This document shows positions 11,642-20,759 of a stretch of 26,458 bases of DNA, in pieces. The DNA is taken from positions 1-26,458 of IMG/VR virus record IMGVR_UViG_3300009428_002469; one strand, given 5' to 3'. Position 1 is the stretch's first letter; each line of letters begins with the position of its first letter. The translations under genes and the position numbers were made by a program. Origin of the DNA: a virus. Below the pieces are notes generated by a model. The model worked only from the letters and a program-made list of their open reading frames with translations, did not search any database and was not told the origin of the DNA.

Positions 11642-12220
11642 ATGAATAGTTTAGTTAAAGCCTGGAATCCTACTGAGAACTACTGGTCACTGCATCCAAT
11701 GATGACTACATTTCTTGCGTTTAAAGAATACTATGCGCAAGATAAAACCAAAGGCAAAGTAGAATCAAGTAGGGTTATGTGGGCTATAGCTATGTTATTA
11801 GATCCGCACACTGATAACGTGCTTAGATCAATTGAACGTGGAGATCGCATTCGTATAATCTCAGAAGACTTCTTAGAAGCACCTGACTTTGACTGGGATC
11901 ACACGTATGTAGTTGAGTTGATTAAGGATTATAAATTTTTAGCCTTGACGCATTTAGAGCGTCAGGTTATTAATTTTCAAAAGAAATTAGAACAACGTGA
12001 CATTTTCTTGGATCAAACTAATTATACGTTAGATTCTTACAGCGAAAGTAGTAAGGCCGTTGTAAAAGGTACAGCCAAGGAATTAGATGTGATGATGATT
12101 AATACCTCTAAGCTTAATGTAGAATACAGAGGATTAACCGCATCTCTAGAAGCAGAGGAAAACGCAGGTGATATGAAAGGCGGTGCTACAGAAAGTGCCG
12201 GAGAAAGTGGAGCATTGTAA
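11642..12220 (+). CDS. Candidate small terminase-type protein upstream of terminase large subunit
   Basis: 192 residues, starting one base after the chaperonin stop. The last base of its stop is the first base of the terminase large-subunit ATG (TAATG), indicating translational coupling. The protein is mostly helical and acidic: VMWAIAMLLDPHTDNVLRS (residues about 45-63), a coiled-coil-like LERQVINFQKKLEQRDIFL (residues about 104-122), then SKAVVKGTAKELDVMM and a low-complexity Gly/Ala/Glu tail. No helix-turn-helix is evident. Position directly before the large subunit suggests a small-subunit role in DNA recognition, as in many phages; sequence alone does not prove it. Confidence 0.45.
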   Translation: MNSLVKAWNPTENYWSLHPMMTTFLAFKEYYAQDKTKGKVESSRVMWAIAMLLDPHTDNVLRSIERGDRIRIISEDFLEAPDFDWDHTYVVELIKDYKFLALTHLERQVINFQKKLEQRDIFLDQTNYTLDSYSESSKAVVKGTAKELDVMMINTSKLNVEYRGLTASLEAEENAGDMKGGATESAGESGAL

Positions 12221-14562
12221 TGATAAAAGAAGAAATAGAAGGAACTATAGTAAAAGAAGATGTAGGTGTACTCACAGAAGACGTAGTAAATTACTTTATT
12301 ACTATTAAAAATAGAAGTAATTTCCTACTAAGTAGCATACCTACGTTGCACCCTAAATCAGGTGCTTACTTGGCGTGGTGGAAACTACACAAGCAACGTT
12401 GTATAGAAGGGTTTTGGTCTCAGGATGCAGCGGACGTTACTGTAGATGTTGACAAGTCGTTGCCTAAGGCAATACGTAACTTAGAGGGAGGTTGGCGATT
12501 TATGCCAGGTAACCTTTATTTTTACGTTAATTTTGGTACTATTATGCACCAAGATCCTACAGGCCCTAAGACTGCCCCAAAAAAAGCTATGAGACCATTT
12601 TTACGTGACGTAGAGTGGGAGTTTTTTTATAACTGGTTAGAGGCTCGTGGGTTTTCTGGATTTGCAGATGATGATGTTTACACTTGTGATAGGGCTGTCT
12701 TATCTGCAGGCAAAGATGAGTTTGTAGAAATAGGAAAAGATTGTTACAATAGTGAAGGGGAGTTAAAAGAATATATAGATGCAAGGGCTTATTTAAAGCA
12801 ACTTCATTTAAAACCACTGGGGTTGCCTCTATATGAAAACGAAGCTAGAAACTTATTTATGCTAGGGTCTAGGGGATTTGGTAAGTCTTTTATGGTAGGC
12901 GGCGGAGTAATACTCCCCGAATTACTTTTTGATGGAGCACAGGCTTACACAAAAGAGTCTAGAGAAAATCCATTTAAAGTTGAGATATTCGTAGGAGCTG
13001 CGATATCATCTAAATCAGCAGATATACTAAACAAAACTAAAGAAGGACTTAATAGCTTACCTGGGGGTTGGGGTGAGGGCACTAGGTCTGCAGTGCCTGC
13101 ACCATTCTCGAAGATAATGGCAGGGTCGCTTGCGCCTAACAACATGAAGAAGCCTTGGGAGCACCGTTACTCTAAGAAAATTGGAGGTATATGGAGAGAT
13201 GACTGTGGTACTGGTTCTAATATTAAACACGGACTATATACAACAGCTAACCCAGAGGCTGCAGCAGGTACACGACCTGGAGTAATGGTTGTGGAGGAAG
13301 TAGGACTTTTACCTAATGTACTTACTGTACACGGTTCTAATACAGCCTGTCAGTTAGAGGGATCTTGGAAATTTGGATCAACAGTATATTTAGGGACAGG
13401 GGGTAACGTTGAGAAAATTATGCAATCTGAAATTATATTCAGAGACCCTGAGGGGTTTGATTTTACATCGTTTCCAGATATATGGGAAGGTAGTGGCAAG
13501 TTAGGTTGGTTTGTACCAGCCATTTACGCCCTTAACCAATTTAAAGACGAGAACGGTAATACGGATGTATTTAAGTCTACTCGCTTTCTTAATAAAATTA
13601 GAGCTAAGAAAAAGAAATCAAAGGATGTGTCAGCCCTTGCGCTTGAGATGATGAATAGACCTATGGTCCCTTCTGAAATGTTTTTAAATGCAAAAGGAGC
13701 AATGTTCCCACAAGTAGAACTTAAAGAACATTTAGCACACATAGTAACGCATCCAAAACAGTATATAGACTCACATTGGCATGGGGAGTTGGTATGGGAT
13801 GATAAAGGTAAACTTAAATGGGTAGCAGGCGATTCTGCCACCTTAGAGCGTACATGGCCTATTACAAGTAATAAAAATAGACCTGGTACTATTGAGATTT
13901 ACGAAATGCCTAAAAAAGATGCACAAGGAGATGTTTACAGTAGCCGTTACCTACAAGGTACGGATACTTATGATGATGATGAGTCTAATACTTCGTCACT
14001 AGGATCCACTTGGATTCTTGATTCTCTTACAGATCGTATAGTAGCAGAGTATACAGGTAGACGTGGTACAAAAGCATTTTACGAGATTACACGTAAACTA
14101 AATATCTTTTATAGATGTGCTCATAACTATGAGCAGAATAAGAAAGGACTATACGCACACTATGACAATAAGAACTCAGTACACTGGTTAGCTGATACAC
14201 CAGAGTCTCTTAAGGATGTGGCAGATATTTCAATATCTAAAGTGGGAAATAAACGAAAAGGTACAACGGCATCTGCACCGGTCAACGCTTACGGGCTGCG
14301 ACTAATACTAGATTGGCTAATGACTCCTGCGTATGGGGCAGAAAATCAAGAAATACTAAATCTACATACAATAAAAAGCCCTGGCTTACTATTGGAGTTA
14401 ATAAGTTACAGTGAAGACGGTAACTTTGATAGGGTGTCAGGTATGATTATGCTTATGATTATTCGAGAGGATAAGTTAAAATATGCATTTAAAAAACAAC
14501 AAGCAAAAGTAGAGACTTTACTAGAAGATGATGATTTCTTTAATAGAAATTACGCAGTCTAA
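12220..14562 (+). CDS. terL: Terminase large subunit (DNA-packaging ATPase/nuclease)
   Basis: 780 residues. The ATPase domain has a Walker A motif LGSRGFGKSF (residues 215-224), a Walker B motif VMVVEE (355-360) with the catalytic Glu, and a coupling motif LGTGG (391-395). The C-terminal RuvC-like nuclease domain begins near residue 575 with YLQGTDTYDDDES (Asp582, Asp585-587), and further acidic residues occur in FDRVSGM near residue 735. It cuts concatemeric phage DNA and pumps it through the portal into the procapsid. The length is at the long end for terminases, with a 200-residue N-terminal extension before Walker A; large terminases of crAss-like and related Bacteroidota phages are similarly long. 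It overlaps the upstream small gene by one base. The portal gene follows after 54 bases containing promoter P4. Confidence 0.9.
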   Translation: MIKEEIEGTIVKEDVGVLTEDVVNYFITIKNRSNFLLSSIPTLHPKSGAYLAWWKLHKQRCIEGFWSQDAADVTVDVDKSLPKAIRNLEGGWRFMPGNLYFYVNFGTIMHQDPTGPKTAPKKAMRPFLRDVEWEFFYNWLEARGFSGFADDDVYTCDRAVLSAGKDEFVEIGKDCYNSEGELKEYIDARAYLKQLHLKPLGLPLYENEARNLFMLGSRGFGKSFMVGGGVILPELLFDGAQAYTKESRENPFKVEIFVGAAISSKSADILNKTKEGLNSLPGGWGEGTRSAVPAPFSKIMAGSLAPNNMKKPWEHRYSKKIGGIWRDDCGTGSNIKHGLYTTANPEAAAGTRPGVMVVEEVGLLPNVLTVHGSNTACQLEGSWKFGSTVYLGTGGNVEKIMQSEIIFRDPEGFDFTSFPDIWEGSGKLGWFVPAIYALNQFKDENGNTDVFKSTRFLNKIRAKKKKSKDVSALALEMMNRPMVPSEMFLNAKGAMFPQVELKEHLAHIVTHPKQYIDSHWHGELVWDDKGKLKWVAGDSATLERTWPITSNKNRPGTIEIYEMPKKDAQGDVYSSRYLQGTDTYDDDESNTSSLGSTWILDSLTDRIVAEYTGRRGTKAFYEITRKLNIFYRCAHNYEQNKKGLYAHYDNKNSVHWLADTPESLKDVADISISKVGNKRKGTTASAPVNAYGLRLILDWLMTPAYGAENQEILNLHTIKSPGLLLELISYSEDGNFDRVSGMIMLMIIREDKLKYAFKKQQAKVETLLEDDDFFNRNYAV

Positions 14563-14595
14563 TAGGAAATATTAATATAATCGCGTATCTTTGCA
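14559..14595 (+). promoter_or_regulatory. Promoter P4 before the portal gene
   Basis: ATAGGAA (14562-14568) then TATCTTTGCA (14586-14595), with GGAA placed 21 bases before the -7 element exactly as in P1 and P2. It occupies the 54-bp terminase-portal gap. Confidence 0.6.
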
Positions 14596-14616
14596 AGGTA
14601 CTGTAATACATAACAT

Positions 14617-17043
14617 ATGACAAATTTAACATCTAGATTTCCTTCTCAAAAGAAGACTTTAGCTCAGAAAACAAAAAAGTGGCGTAAAGACTCCGTACAA
14701 GGAGCAATAGCCTTGGCACTTAATCGAGATGAAGGAGTGAGAGCTTCTTATAAAAATAAAGTAATTAACTTTAATTTATATTCAGATATATTAGATCCAG
14801 CAGATGTAGAGAAAATCTGTAATCCATCCGGATTAACAGGTAATATGACTGCTCCTGCTAAGTTACAGAATATGCCTATAGCTAATCCTAAGATTGACTT
14901 ATTATATGGAGAATCTATTAATCGTAAATTTGATTACGCAGTTCGTGTAATTAACCCTGATGCTATAAGTGATAAAGAAAATAAATTAAAAGAAGAATTT
15001 ACTCAGTTGCTAACTTCTCACATAACAGAGAATAAGTCAGAAGAAGAAATGAAGAAGGCGTTGGGTGATTTCCAACAATACTCTGAATTTGAATTCCAGG
15101 ATTTTAGAGAACGCAGTGCTACTCAAATATTAAACTACTTAAACAAACACTTACGATTAGATTATAAATTTGCAAATGGGTTTAAGGATGCTTTAATTAG
15201 TTCAGAAGAAATTTACCAAGTTGACATAGTGGCTCAAGAGCCTGTTTTAAAAAAACTAAATGTACTTAACGTACATACGGTAAGATCAGGTGAATCTAAC
15301 TACATTGAGGATTCCGATATTATTGCTATACGAGGTAAGATGTCACCAGGGCAAATTGTAGACGCTTTCCATGATGATCTTAAACCACATGAAATAGCTA
15401 GAATTGAAGGTGGACTTAAAAGCGCAGATGACGCAGAAGCAGGTAAGTTTGGACTTAACATTGGGAAAACAGGTAATGCTGTACCTATGGCGGCAGAAGG
15501 CCTTGATTTAGAATCCTTAGCTGGTACAGGTGACGCAGATTACACTGCAGCAGTAGATTCTGGAGGTAACATTACTGTTACTCATGTAATATGGAAGTCT
15601 TTACGTAAAGTTAAACGTGTAAAGTATTACGATCAACACGGTGATGCTCAATCTGATATTATGGATGAGACATACGAAATTGATAAGGCAGCTGGAGAAG
15701 AGGAAAAAATCCTCTGGATTAACGAATGCTGGGAAGGGACTGAGATTGGTGGAACTAACGGATTAGGTGGAACAACTGAGCCTATTTATATTAAAATGCG
15801 CCCTAGAGTTAATCAATTTAGAAGTGCAGAAAATCCTTCACGATGTCATCCAGGTATTGTAGGTACTGTATACAACACTAACGGTAACTCAGGTATGTCC
15901 CTCATGGATAGAATGAAACCATACCAGTATTTATATAATATACTAGCGTACAATGTTAACTTGTCTATTTCTAAAAACTACGGGAAGATAATGGCCCTAG
16001 ATTTAGCAGAAGTACCGGGTAACTGGAAAATTGACAAATGGCTAGGGTTTGCTCAAAACATGGGTATTGCTGTTAAAGATTCATTTAAGGAAGGTGTAAA
16101 AGGCTCCGCTCAAGGTAAGTTAGCAGGGCAAATGCAAAAAGGATCTTCAGTTATTGATATGGAAATGGGTAACACTATTCAGCTATATATGAATATGATG
16201 GCTTTTGTCAAAGATGAGATGGGTGAAATAGCCGGTGTATCTAAAGGAAGACAAGGTCAAATCTCTAATCGCTCTACTTCTGGTAACGTAGAGAGAGAAG
16301 TATCACAGTCTTCGCATATTACAGAGTACTGGTTTATGGAACACGATGAAACTAAACTAAGATGTTTACAGTTGCTATTAGATACGGCTAGATCAGCTTG
16401 GAGTGATAAGACTAATAAAAAAGTACAGCACGTTCTTGATGACGGGTCTACTACTCTTATTGATATGGATCTTGATAAGTTTAGAGAATCTGAGTTTGGT
16501 TTACTTATTACTAGTGGAGGGGGTTCACATGCTCTAATGAGTACTATGAAGCAACTAGCACACGCAGGTATTCAGAATGGTATGATTAATTACACACAAC
16601 TGATGGACATATTCTCAACAGAGTCCCAATCTTCAGTTAGACGTAAACTTGAAAAAGTAGAACGCCTTAAAGAAGAAAAAGACGCTAAGTCTGCAGAGCA
16701 ACAGCAAAAGATGCAAGAGGAAATGATAAAGCACCAAGCCAAGCAAGAAGAATTAAAGAAGGACTTTGTACGAGAGGGCTGGTCAAGAGAAGATAATATA
16801 ACTAAATCTAAATTAGATAACGACATTGTAATAGAAAGAATGCGTCAGGACAACAATGACTCTGATTCATTTAAAGATACTCATGTGGATGACTCTATGG
16901 TTAAGCTTGCTGAAATCAGAAGAGAAACTGCCACTACGGACAAAGAGTACAAATTAAAAAATAGAGTACAGGCAGAGGTAGAACGTCACAATAAAGTACA
17001 CGAAGCTCAAACAAAAAGTCACAATAAATTCAAAAGTAAATAG
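14617..17043 (+). CDS. Portal protein
   Basis: 808 residues, directly after the large terminase and before the scaffold-like and capsid genes, the standard portal position. The N-terminal part has a basic start (KKTLAQKTKKWRKD) and a helical region (NKEN-type repeats, YSEFEFQDFRERSATQILNY). The centre carries DRMKPYQYLYNILAYNVNL and ISKNYGKIMALDL (residues about 430-465), a pattern typical of portals of crAss-like and related phages. It continues with MGEIAGVSKGRQGQIS, resembling the portal stem/clip region. The last 130 residues are a highly charged coiled coil (KEEKDAKSAEQQQKMQEEM and following), probably facing the capsid interior. It forms the dodecameric gate for DNA entry and tail attachment. 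The length fits the large portal class of these phages. Confidence 0.85.
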   Translation: MTNLTSRFPSQKKTLAQKTKKWRKDSVQGAIALALNRDEGVRASYKNKVINFNLYSDILDPADVEKICNPSGLTGNMTAPAKLQNMPIANPKIDLLYGESINRKFDYAVRVINPDAISDKENKLKEEFTQLLTSHITENKSEEEMKKALGDFQQYSEFEFQDFRERSATQILNYLNKHLRLDYKFANGFKDALISSEEIYQVDIVAQEPVLKKLNVLNVHTVRSGESNYIEDSDIIAIRGKMSPGQIVDAFHDDLKPHEIARIEGGLKSADDAEAGKFGLNIGKTGNAVPMAAEGLDLESLAGTGDADYTAAVDSGGNITVTHVIWKSLRKVKRVKYYDQHGDAQSDIMDETYEIDKAAGEEEKILWINECWEGTEIGGTNGLGGTTEPIYIKMRPRVNQFRSAENPSRCHPGIVGTVYNTNGNSGMSLMDRMKPYQYLYNILAYNVNLSISKNYGKIMALDLAEVPGNWKIDKWLGFAQNMGIAVKDSFKEGVKGSAQGKLAGQMQKGSSVIDMEMGNTIQLYMNMMAFVKDEMGEIAGVSKGRQGQISNRSTSGNVEREVSQSSHITEYWFMEHDETKLRCLQLLLDTARSAWSDKTNKKVQHVLDDGSTTLIDMDLDKFRESEFGLLITSGGGSHALMSTMKQLAHAGIQNGMINYTQLMDIFSTESQSSVRRKLEKVERLKEEKDAKSAEQQQKMQEEMIKHQAKQEELKKDFVREGWSREDNITKSKLDNDIVIERMRQDNNDSDSFKDTHVDDSMVKLAEIRRETATTDKEYKLKNRVQAEVERHNKVHEAQTKSHNKFKSK

Positions 17044-17126
17044 TCCCTGTGAGTTTTAGCTATAGAAAAGGGTAAAAATTAAAAGCTACCTTGTAAAATG
17101 ATGGTACGTAATTAAAATAAATACAC

Positions 17127-17136
17127 TAAATTTGTA
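17127..17136 (+). promoter_or_regulatory. -7-like element TAAATTTGTA (P6)
   Basis: TAAATTTGTA lies in the 128-bp gap between the portal and scaffold-like genes, 36 bases before the ATG. The upstream CTAGGAA element is not recognisable at the usual distance, so this is weaker than the other promoters. No terminator was seen after the portal gene. Confidence 0.45.
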
Positions 17137-17171
17137 CCAGGGAAATAAATATAAATTTAAAGGGAAGAAAT

Positions 17172-18329
17172 ATGGAATTTGATGGAATTGACTTAGATGA
17201 GATTGCTAACGCAGACTCAGTAACTGATGCTACTGATATTAAAACAGAAGAAGTAGCTATTACAGAAGACATTGCAGTAGAAGTAGATAGTAAAGATAGT
17301 GATGCGGATGATGGAGAAGAATCAAACGCAATAGATTTAGATGTGCTCGAGGATAGCGGTGACGCTGTTGAAGGTGGTGAAGATAAAGAAAAGGCAAAAG
17401 GAAATAATAAAGCTCCCTCTGATAGCACAGCCAATTTCTCTTCTCCAGATAAGTTTACTTCCCTAGCTTCGGCTTTGCGTGAAGAGGGGGCTTTAGGTAA
17501 CTTAGAAGACGAGGATTTTTCAGAAATCTCAAACTCAACGGAGTTAATTGCAGCTATGGCAAAACACGCCAAAGCAAGTATGTACGAAGATTCACTAAAT
17601 GAGGATCAACGTCAGTACTTAGATGCAATGGAGTCAGGTTTACCCCAGGCTATATTCCAAGACCGAAAGGCGGAATTAGACCAATACCAAGCTCTTACAG
17701 ATGAGCGTATTACTGGTAGTAAAGCTCTTACAGAAGAATTAATTAAAAGATCATACGTAGCAGACGGATTAAGTGTAGAAAAAGCATCTAAATTTGCAGC
17801 TAGAGATATGGAAGGAGAATACTCTGCACAAGCAGGCATAGAAGCTAAAAACGCCCTAGTTGCCAGTGAAAGTGCTAAGCTGAATGCAGAGATTGAAACC
17901 AGTAGAGCTAAGAAGGAAGCCGATATTAAGGACGCCACTGCAAATCTTGCAGCTTTAAAATCTAAAGTCAACGAAGCCACTGATGTTATTCCTGGAATGA
18001 AAGTGAACGCGACTGTTCGAAGTAAAGTATTCAAGTCCATGACAGAAAACGTGGCAAAAAGGGGAGAGTCTCCTATGAATACTTTAATGAGAGAGTACGA
18101 AACTGATGAAGGGTTTAAAATAAAGTTGCATACGCTGTACGCACTAACGAATGGTTTAAAGGATTTCAGTAAGTTCACCAAGTCAAAACAATCTGACATT
18201 GCAGCTAAATTAGATGCAAAATTAGGATCTACGGCTAGATCTGCTGGAACACCCGTAGGATTGGGTACAGGCGCAACTACAAATAATATCGGTGCTGCAT
18301 TAGCGCACTGGGAGTACGGTAAAGAGTAA
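17172..18329 (+). CDS. Putative scaffold protein (acidic, coiled coil)
   Basis: 385 residues between portal and major capsid genes, the usual scaffold position. The first 90 residues are extremely acidic and low-complexity (Asp/Glu/Ala/Val). A helical region follows from about residue 90 (KFTSLASALREEGAL), with a long alanine- and lysine-rich coiled coil at about 200-270 (AKNALVASESAKLNAEIE, then KKEADIKDATANLAALK). The C-terminal end is Gly/Thr-rich (GTPVGLGTGATTNN), ending AHWEYGKE. Acidic, helical, non-globular scaffolds organise capsid assembly and are removed before packaging. No protease signature is visible, so cleavage would need another enzyme. The shadow frame on the opposite strand is an artefact of its composition. 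Confidence 0.7.
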   Translation: MEFDGIDLDEIANADSVTDATDIKTEEVAITEDIAVEVDSKDSDADDGEESNAIDLDVLEDSGDAVEGGEDKEKAKGNNKAPSDSTANFSSPDKFTSLASALREEGALGNLEDEDFSEISNSTELIAAMAKHAKASMYEDSLNEDQRQYLDAMESGLPQAIFQDRKAELDQYQALTDERITGSKALTEELIKRSYVADGLSVEKASKFAARDMEGEYSAQAGIEAKNALVASESAKLNAEIETSRAKKEADIKDATANLAALKSKVNEATDVIPGMKVNATVRSKVFKSMTENVAKRGESPMNTLMREYETDEGFKIKLHTLYALTNGLKDFSKFTKSKQSDIAAKLDAKLGSTARSAGTPVGLGTGATTNNIGAALAHWEYGKE

Positions 18330-18337
18330 AAACAACT

Positions 18338-18352
18338 AAAAAAAAAAAAAAA
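18338..18352 (+). promoter_or_regulatory. Poly-A leader before the capsid gene
   Basis: A run of about fifteen A's abuts the ATG of the major capsid gene. Bacteroidota translate efficiently from A-rich, unstructured leaders without a Shine-Dalgarno sequence, so this fits very high expression. A shorter A-run precedes the holin gene at 24526. Confidence 0.6.
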
Positions 18353-19818
18353 TGAAAATTTCACCATTACAAATGACAGGTGCAACTAGTTGGAAAGGAT
18401 TAACTACAGAAAACCATATTGGTAAAATCTGGCAGTCTGCTCCACAAAAAGTATCTGACATGATTATGACAGTGCAACAAAATGCATTTGGGAATAACAT
18501 CGACAGCGTTTTGGCACAGTTCCCTACAAAAGAATTAGATTCAGATGACGATTTTACATGGGAGCTTCAATCACAAGGTGTTGATAACGTAGCATTACTT
18601 GAGTGTAGAATTAACGGAACTGCAATTGTAGCTTCTGACGAGCCAGGTAAAAACCACACAGAATTTGAATTAGTATTCCCTAAAGATTGGTTCTCTGATA
18701 CTCAACGTATCGTAGGAGAAATGAACGAGATGTACCCAGTATTAATCCAAGGAACACGTTCTGAAGGAATGACTACAGTTTACACTTGTGTTATGGATAC
18801 AGGTTCAATGGAAGACTTCATTCCTTACGAAGAAGTTATTGCAGGGAAATTGTTCTCCGGAGAGTATTCTCCAGTTGAGCGTACTATGTCAAGAAAAGGT
18901 CGTGAGATCGCTTACAAGTCGCACATTACAATGAGAAATGCATTCTCTCAAATCAGAATTGAGAAAAAGACTCCAGGTAACATGAGAGACAAGAAGATGG
19001 GTTCTTTCTTCAAAGGTCCTAATGGAGAAGTTATTAAATTCTGGCAACACTATGAGTCTTTTATGTTTGACAATGCGTTCCGTGAAGATATCAACAAATT
19101 GATGATGTTCGGAACTTCTAACAGAAGCTCAGATGGTAAATACAAAGTATCAGGTAAATCAGGTTATAAGATTACTGAAGGTGCTGGTATCCGTCAACAA
19201 ATGGAAGCAGCTAACACTAGTTACTACAACACTTTCGCTATTGATGATTTGTCTTCAAGATTATTAGATCTTTCAGAAGGTAAATTGATCGCAGATGAGC
19301 GTGGGTTTGTATTGAGAACAGGTGAGCGTGGTGCGTGGGAATTCCACAAGTCACTTGAGAAGTTTGCTCAATTGTTTACACCATTACAAGATCAGTCAAG
19401 AATGTACAGCACTAAAGCTGGAATTTCAAGAATGGAAAAAGGTTTTGGAGGTCAGTTTGTTGAATTTATGGGACCAAACAACACGAAAGTGAGTTTGTCT
19501 GTTGATTCAATGTACGATGATAAAACTCGTAACAAATTGAAACATCCTAATGGAGGTGTGGTTGAGTCTTACAGATATGATGTATTTGACATCGGAACTG
19601 CAGAAGGTGAACCAAACGTTCAAAAGTACGGTGTAAAAGGAACACCAATTATGCACAAGTATATTGCTGGATTCAGAAACCCTTTCTCACCAGATGGTGA
19701 AGTATCGGCTATTGGAACTGCAGAAGATGCATGGGAAGAGCACAAAATGTTCGTAGGAGCGGCTATCGTAAGAGACCCGTCAAGAACACTTAGCTTCATC
19801 AACAACATGCAAGCATAA
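18352..19818 (+). CDS. Major capsid protein (HK97-like, inferred)
   Basis: 488 residues, after portal and scaffold-like genes and with a poly-A translation leader consistent with abundant synthesis. Codon choice here is more uniform than in neighbours (many GTT, TTC, AAC and GAA codons), as expected for a highly expressed gene. The protein has a 60-residue N-terminal segment (MKISPLQMTGATSWKGL to VQQNAF), an elongated middle (EFELVFPKDWFSDTQRIVGEM), and a C-terminal domain ending SRTLSFINNMQA. The C-terminal phrase VGAAIVRDPSRT, right before the end, suits the terminal strand of HK97-type P-domains. Length matches major capsid proteins of crAss-like phages (about 490-500). No transmembrane or enzymatic signature is present. 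The assignment rests on order, size and expression signals. Confidence 0.8.
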   Translation: MKISPLQMTGATSWKGLTTENHIGKIWQSAPQKVSDMIMTVQQNAFGNNIDSVLAQFPTKELDSDDDFTWELQSQGVDNVALLECRINGTAIVASDEPGKNHTEFELVFPKDWFSDTQRIVGEMNEMYPVLIQGTRSEGMTTVYTCVMDTGSMEDFIPYEEVIAGKLFSGEYSPVERTMSRKGREIAYKSHITMRNAFSQIRIEKKTPGNMRDKKMGSFFKGPNGEVIKFWQHYESFMFDNAFREDINKLMMFGTSNRSSDGKYKVSGKSGYKITEGAGIRQQMEAANTSYYNTFAIDDLSSRLLDLSEGKLIADERGFVLRTGERGAWEFHKSLEKFAQLFTPLQDQSRMYSTKAGISRMEKGFGGQFVEFMGPNNTKVSLSVDSMYDDKTRNKLKHPNGGVVESYRYDVFDIGTAEGEPNVQKYGVKGTPIMHKYIAGFRNPFSPDGEVSAIGTAEDAWEEHKMFVGAAIVRDPSRTLSFINNMQA

Positions 19819-19840
19819 AAATAAACCAAATCACATGGGG

Positions 19841-19868
19841 CAAAGATGGGAAATTATTCCTATCTTTG
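19841..19868 (+). terminator. 12-bp hairpin overlapping a promoter -7 element
   Basis: CAAAGAT (19841-19847), a G, GGAA, loop ATTA, TTCC, a T, ATCTTTG (19862-19868). In RNA it forms a 12-bp stem including one G-U. The 3' arm contains TATCTTTG, a Bacteroidota -7 element. There is no U-run after it, so attenuation, RNA processing or regulated promoter activity are alternatives to termination. Confidence 0.5.
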
Positions 19869-19870
19869 TC
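19861..19870 (+). promoter_or_regulatory. Promoter -7-like element TATCTTTGTC (P7)
   Basis: TATCTTTGTC lies 32 bases before the next ATG (19902), and GGGG (19837-19840) lies near the expected upstream position. The element is part of the hairpin described above. Confidence 0.45.
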
Positions 19871-19901
19871 TTATGTAATTTAAACTTAAAGAGAGAAGAG
19901 A

Positions 19902-20756
19902 ATGAGTACACAAAACACAAATTGGAAAGCACCCTCGGGAAGGATTAAGGTGCAACCAGTACAACGAGCAATTAACTCTATGATTCAGGACCCTGCGCAC
20001 GAAGCGTATTTCCTTTTTGGTAATTCAACTAACGAGTATGTATTACCTAGAAACAAGAGCGGTTACCTAATGAATCCTTTTACTTCTGCTGAAGAGCAAG
20101 AGTGGTTGGAAAAAATACTAGAATTAGATTTAAACTACCATAAAAAAGGTAGTGAGTGGGAAAAAGTAAAAGTAGTTTTAGGTAAAGATGCAATTATCCT
20201 AGACATGTCAAATCCTAGAGATTACATGAATTACTTAATCCTATTGGCTAACAAGAGAGCTATTGCTCCAAATGGTACAGTACAAAAGAAGAAACTTTCT
20301 TACCGTTACGTAATGTTACAGGAAGACTTCGAAGTAAAAGAAAAAGCTAAATTAGTTAACAGTACTAAAGACGCATATATGTTCTTAGGTAAACTACAAG
20401 CTAATAAACAATCAATGTTAGACTTCTTGACAGTTTACGGTAAAGGTGTAGATGATCAGTCTACAGTTGCCTTTTTAACTGGAGCGGTTTCTAATGTAAT
20501 GGAAGAGGATCTAGAAGGATTCTTAGAAATTGCTAGAGACAAAGAAAACTACACGTTACGCCTAATGATCCAAAAAGCTGTTAAGCTTAATGTGGTAATA
20601 CTTACAGGACGTGAGTATTCTTTACCAGGTGGTGACAAATTAGCAGATGTTGGTACAGTGGCTACGTTAGAAAACGCACTACAGTACTTAAAAGCTACAG
20701 AGAATCAAGATATACTACTTACACTCGAAGCAAGAGTAAAAAATGCAAAAGACTAG
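19902..20756 (+). CDS. Hypothetical virion-associated protein, 284 aa
   Basis: 284 residues between the major capsid gene and the connector gene, starting 83 bases after the capsid stop. Visible features are an N-terminal segment VQPVQRAINSMIQDPAHEAYFLFGN, a region VKVVLGKDAIILDMSNPRDYMNYLILLANKRA (split here only for description) suggesting a folded alpha/beta part, and a helical C-terminus ENALQYLKATENQDILLTL. No membrane segment, signal peptide or enzyme motif is seen. Position suggests a head accessory or head-completion protein. I do not recognise a family. Confidence 0.6.
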   Translation: MSTQNTNWKAPSGRIKVQPVQRAINSMIQDPAHEAYFLFGNSTNEYVLPRNKSGYLMNPFTSAEEQEWLEKILELDLNYHKKGSEWEKVKVVLGKDAIILDMSNPRDYMNYLILLANKRAIAPNGTVQKKKLSYRYVMLQEDFEVKEKAKLVNSTKDAYMFLGKLQANKQSMLDFLTVYGKGVDDQSTVAFLTGAVSNVMEEDLEGFLEIARDKENYTLRLMIQKAVKLNVVILTGREYSLPGGDKLADVGTVATLENALQYLKATENQDILLTLEARVKNAKD

Positions 20757-20759
20757 ATT

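Noticed and set aside
18338-18352. Assembly artefact from the poly-A run
   Set aside because: Similar A-runs precede other starts in the window and fit Bacteroidota translation leaders; the exact A count could still vary.
17612-18385. 257-aa minus-strand ORF opposite the scaffold-like gene
   Set aside because: It arises from codon bias of the alanine- and lysine-rich scaffold gene; no minus-strand promoter or neighbours support it.
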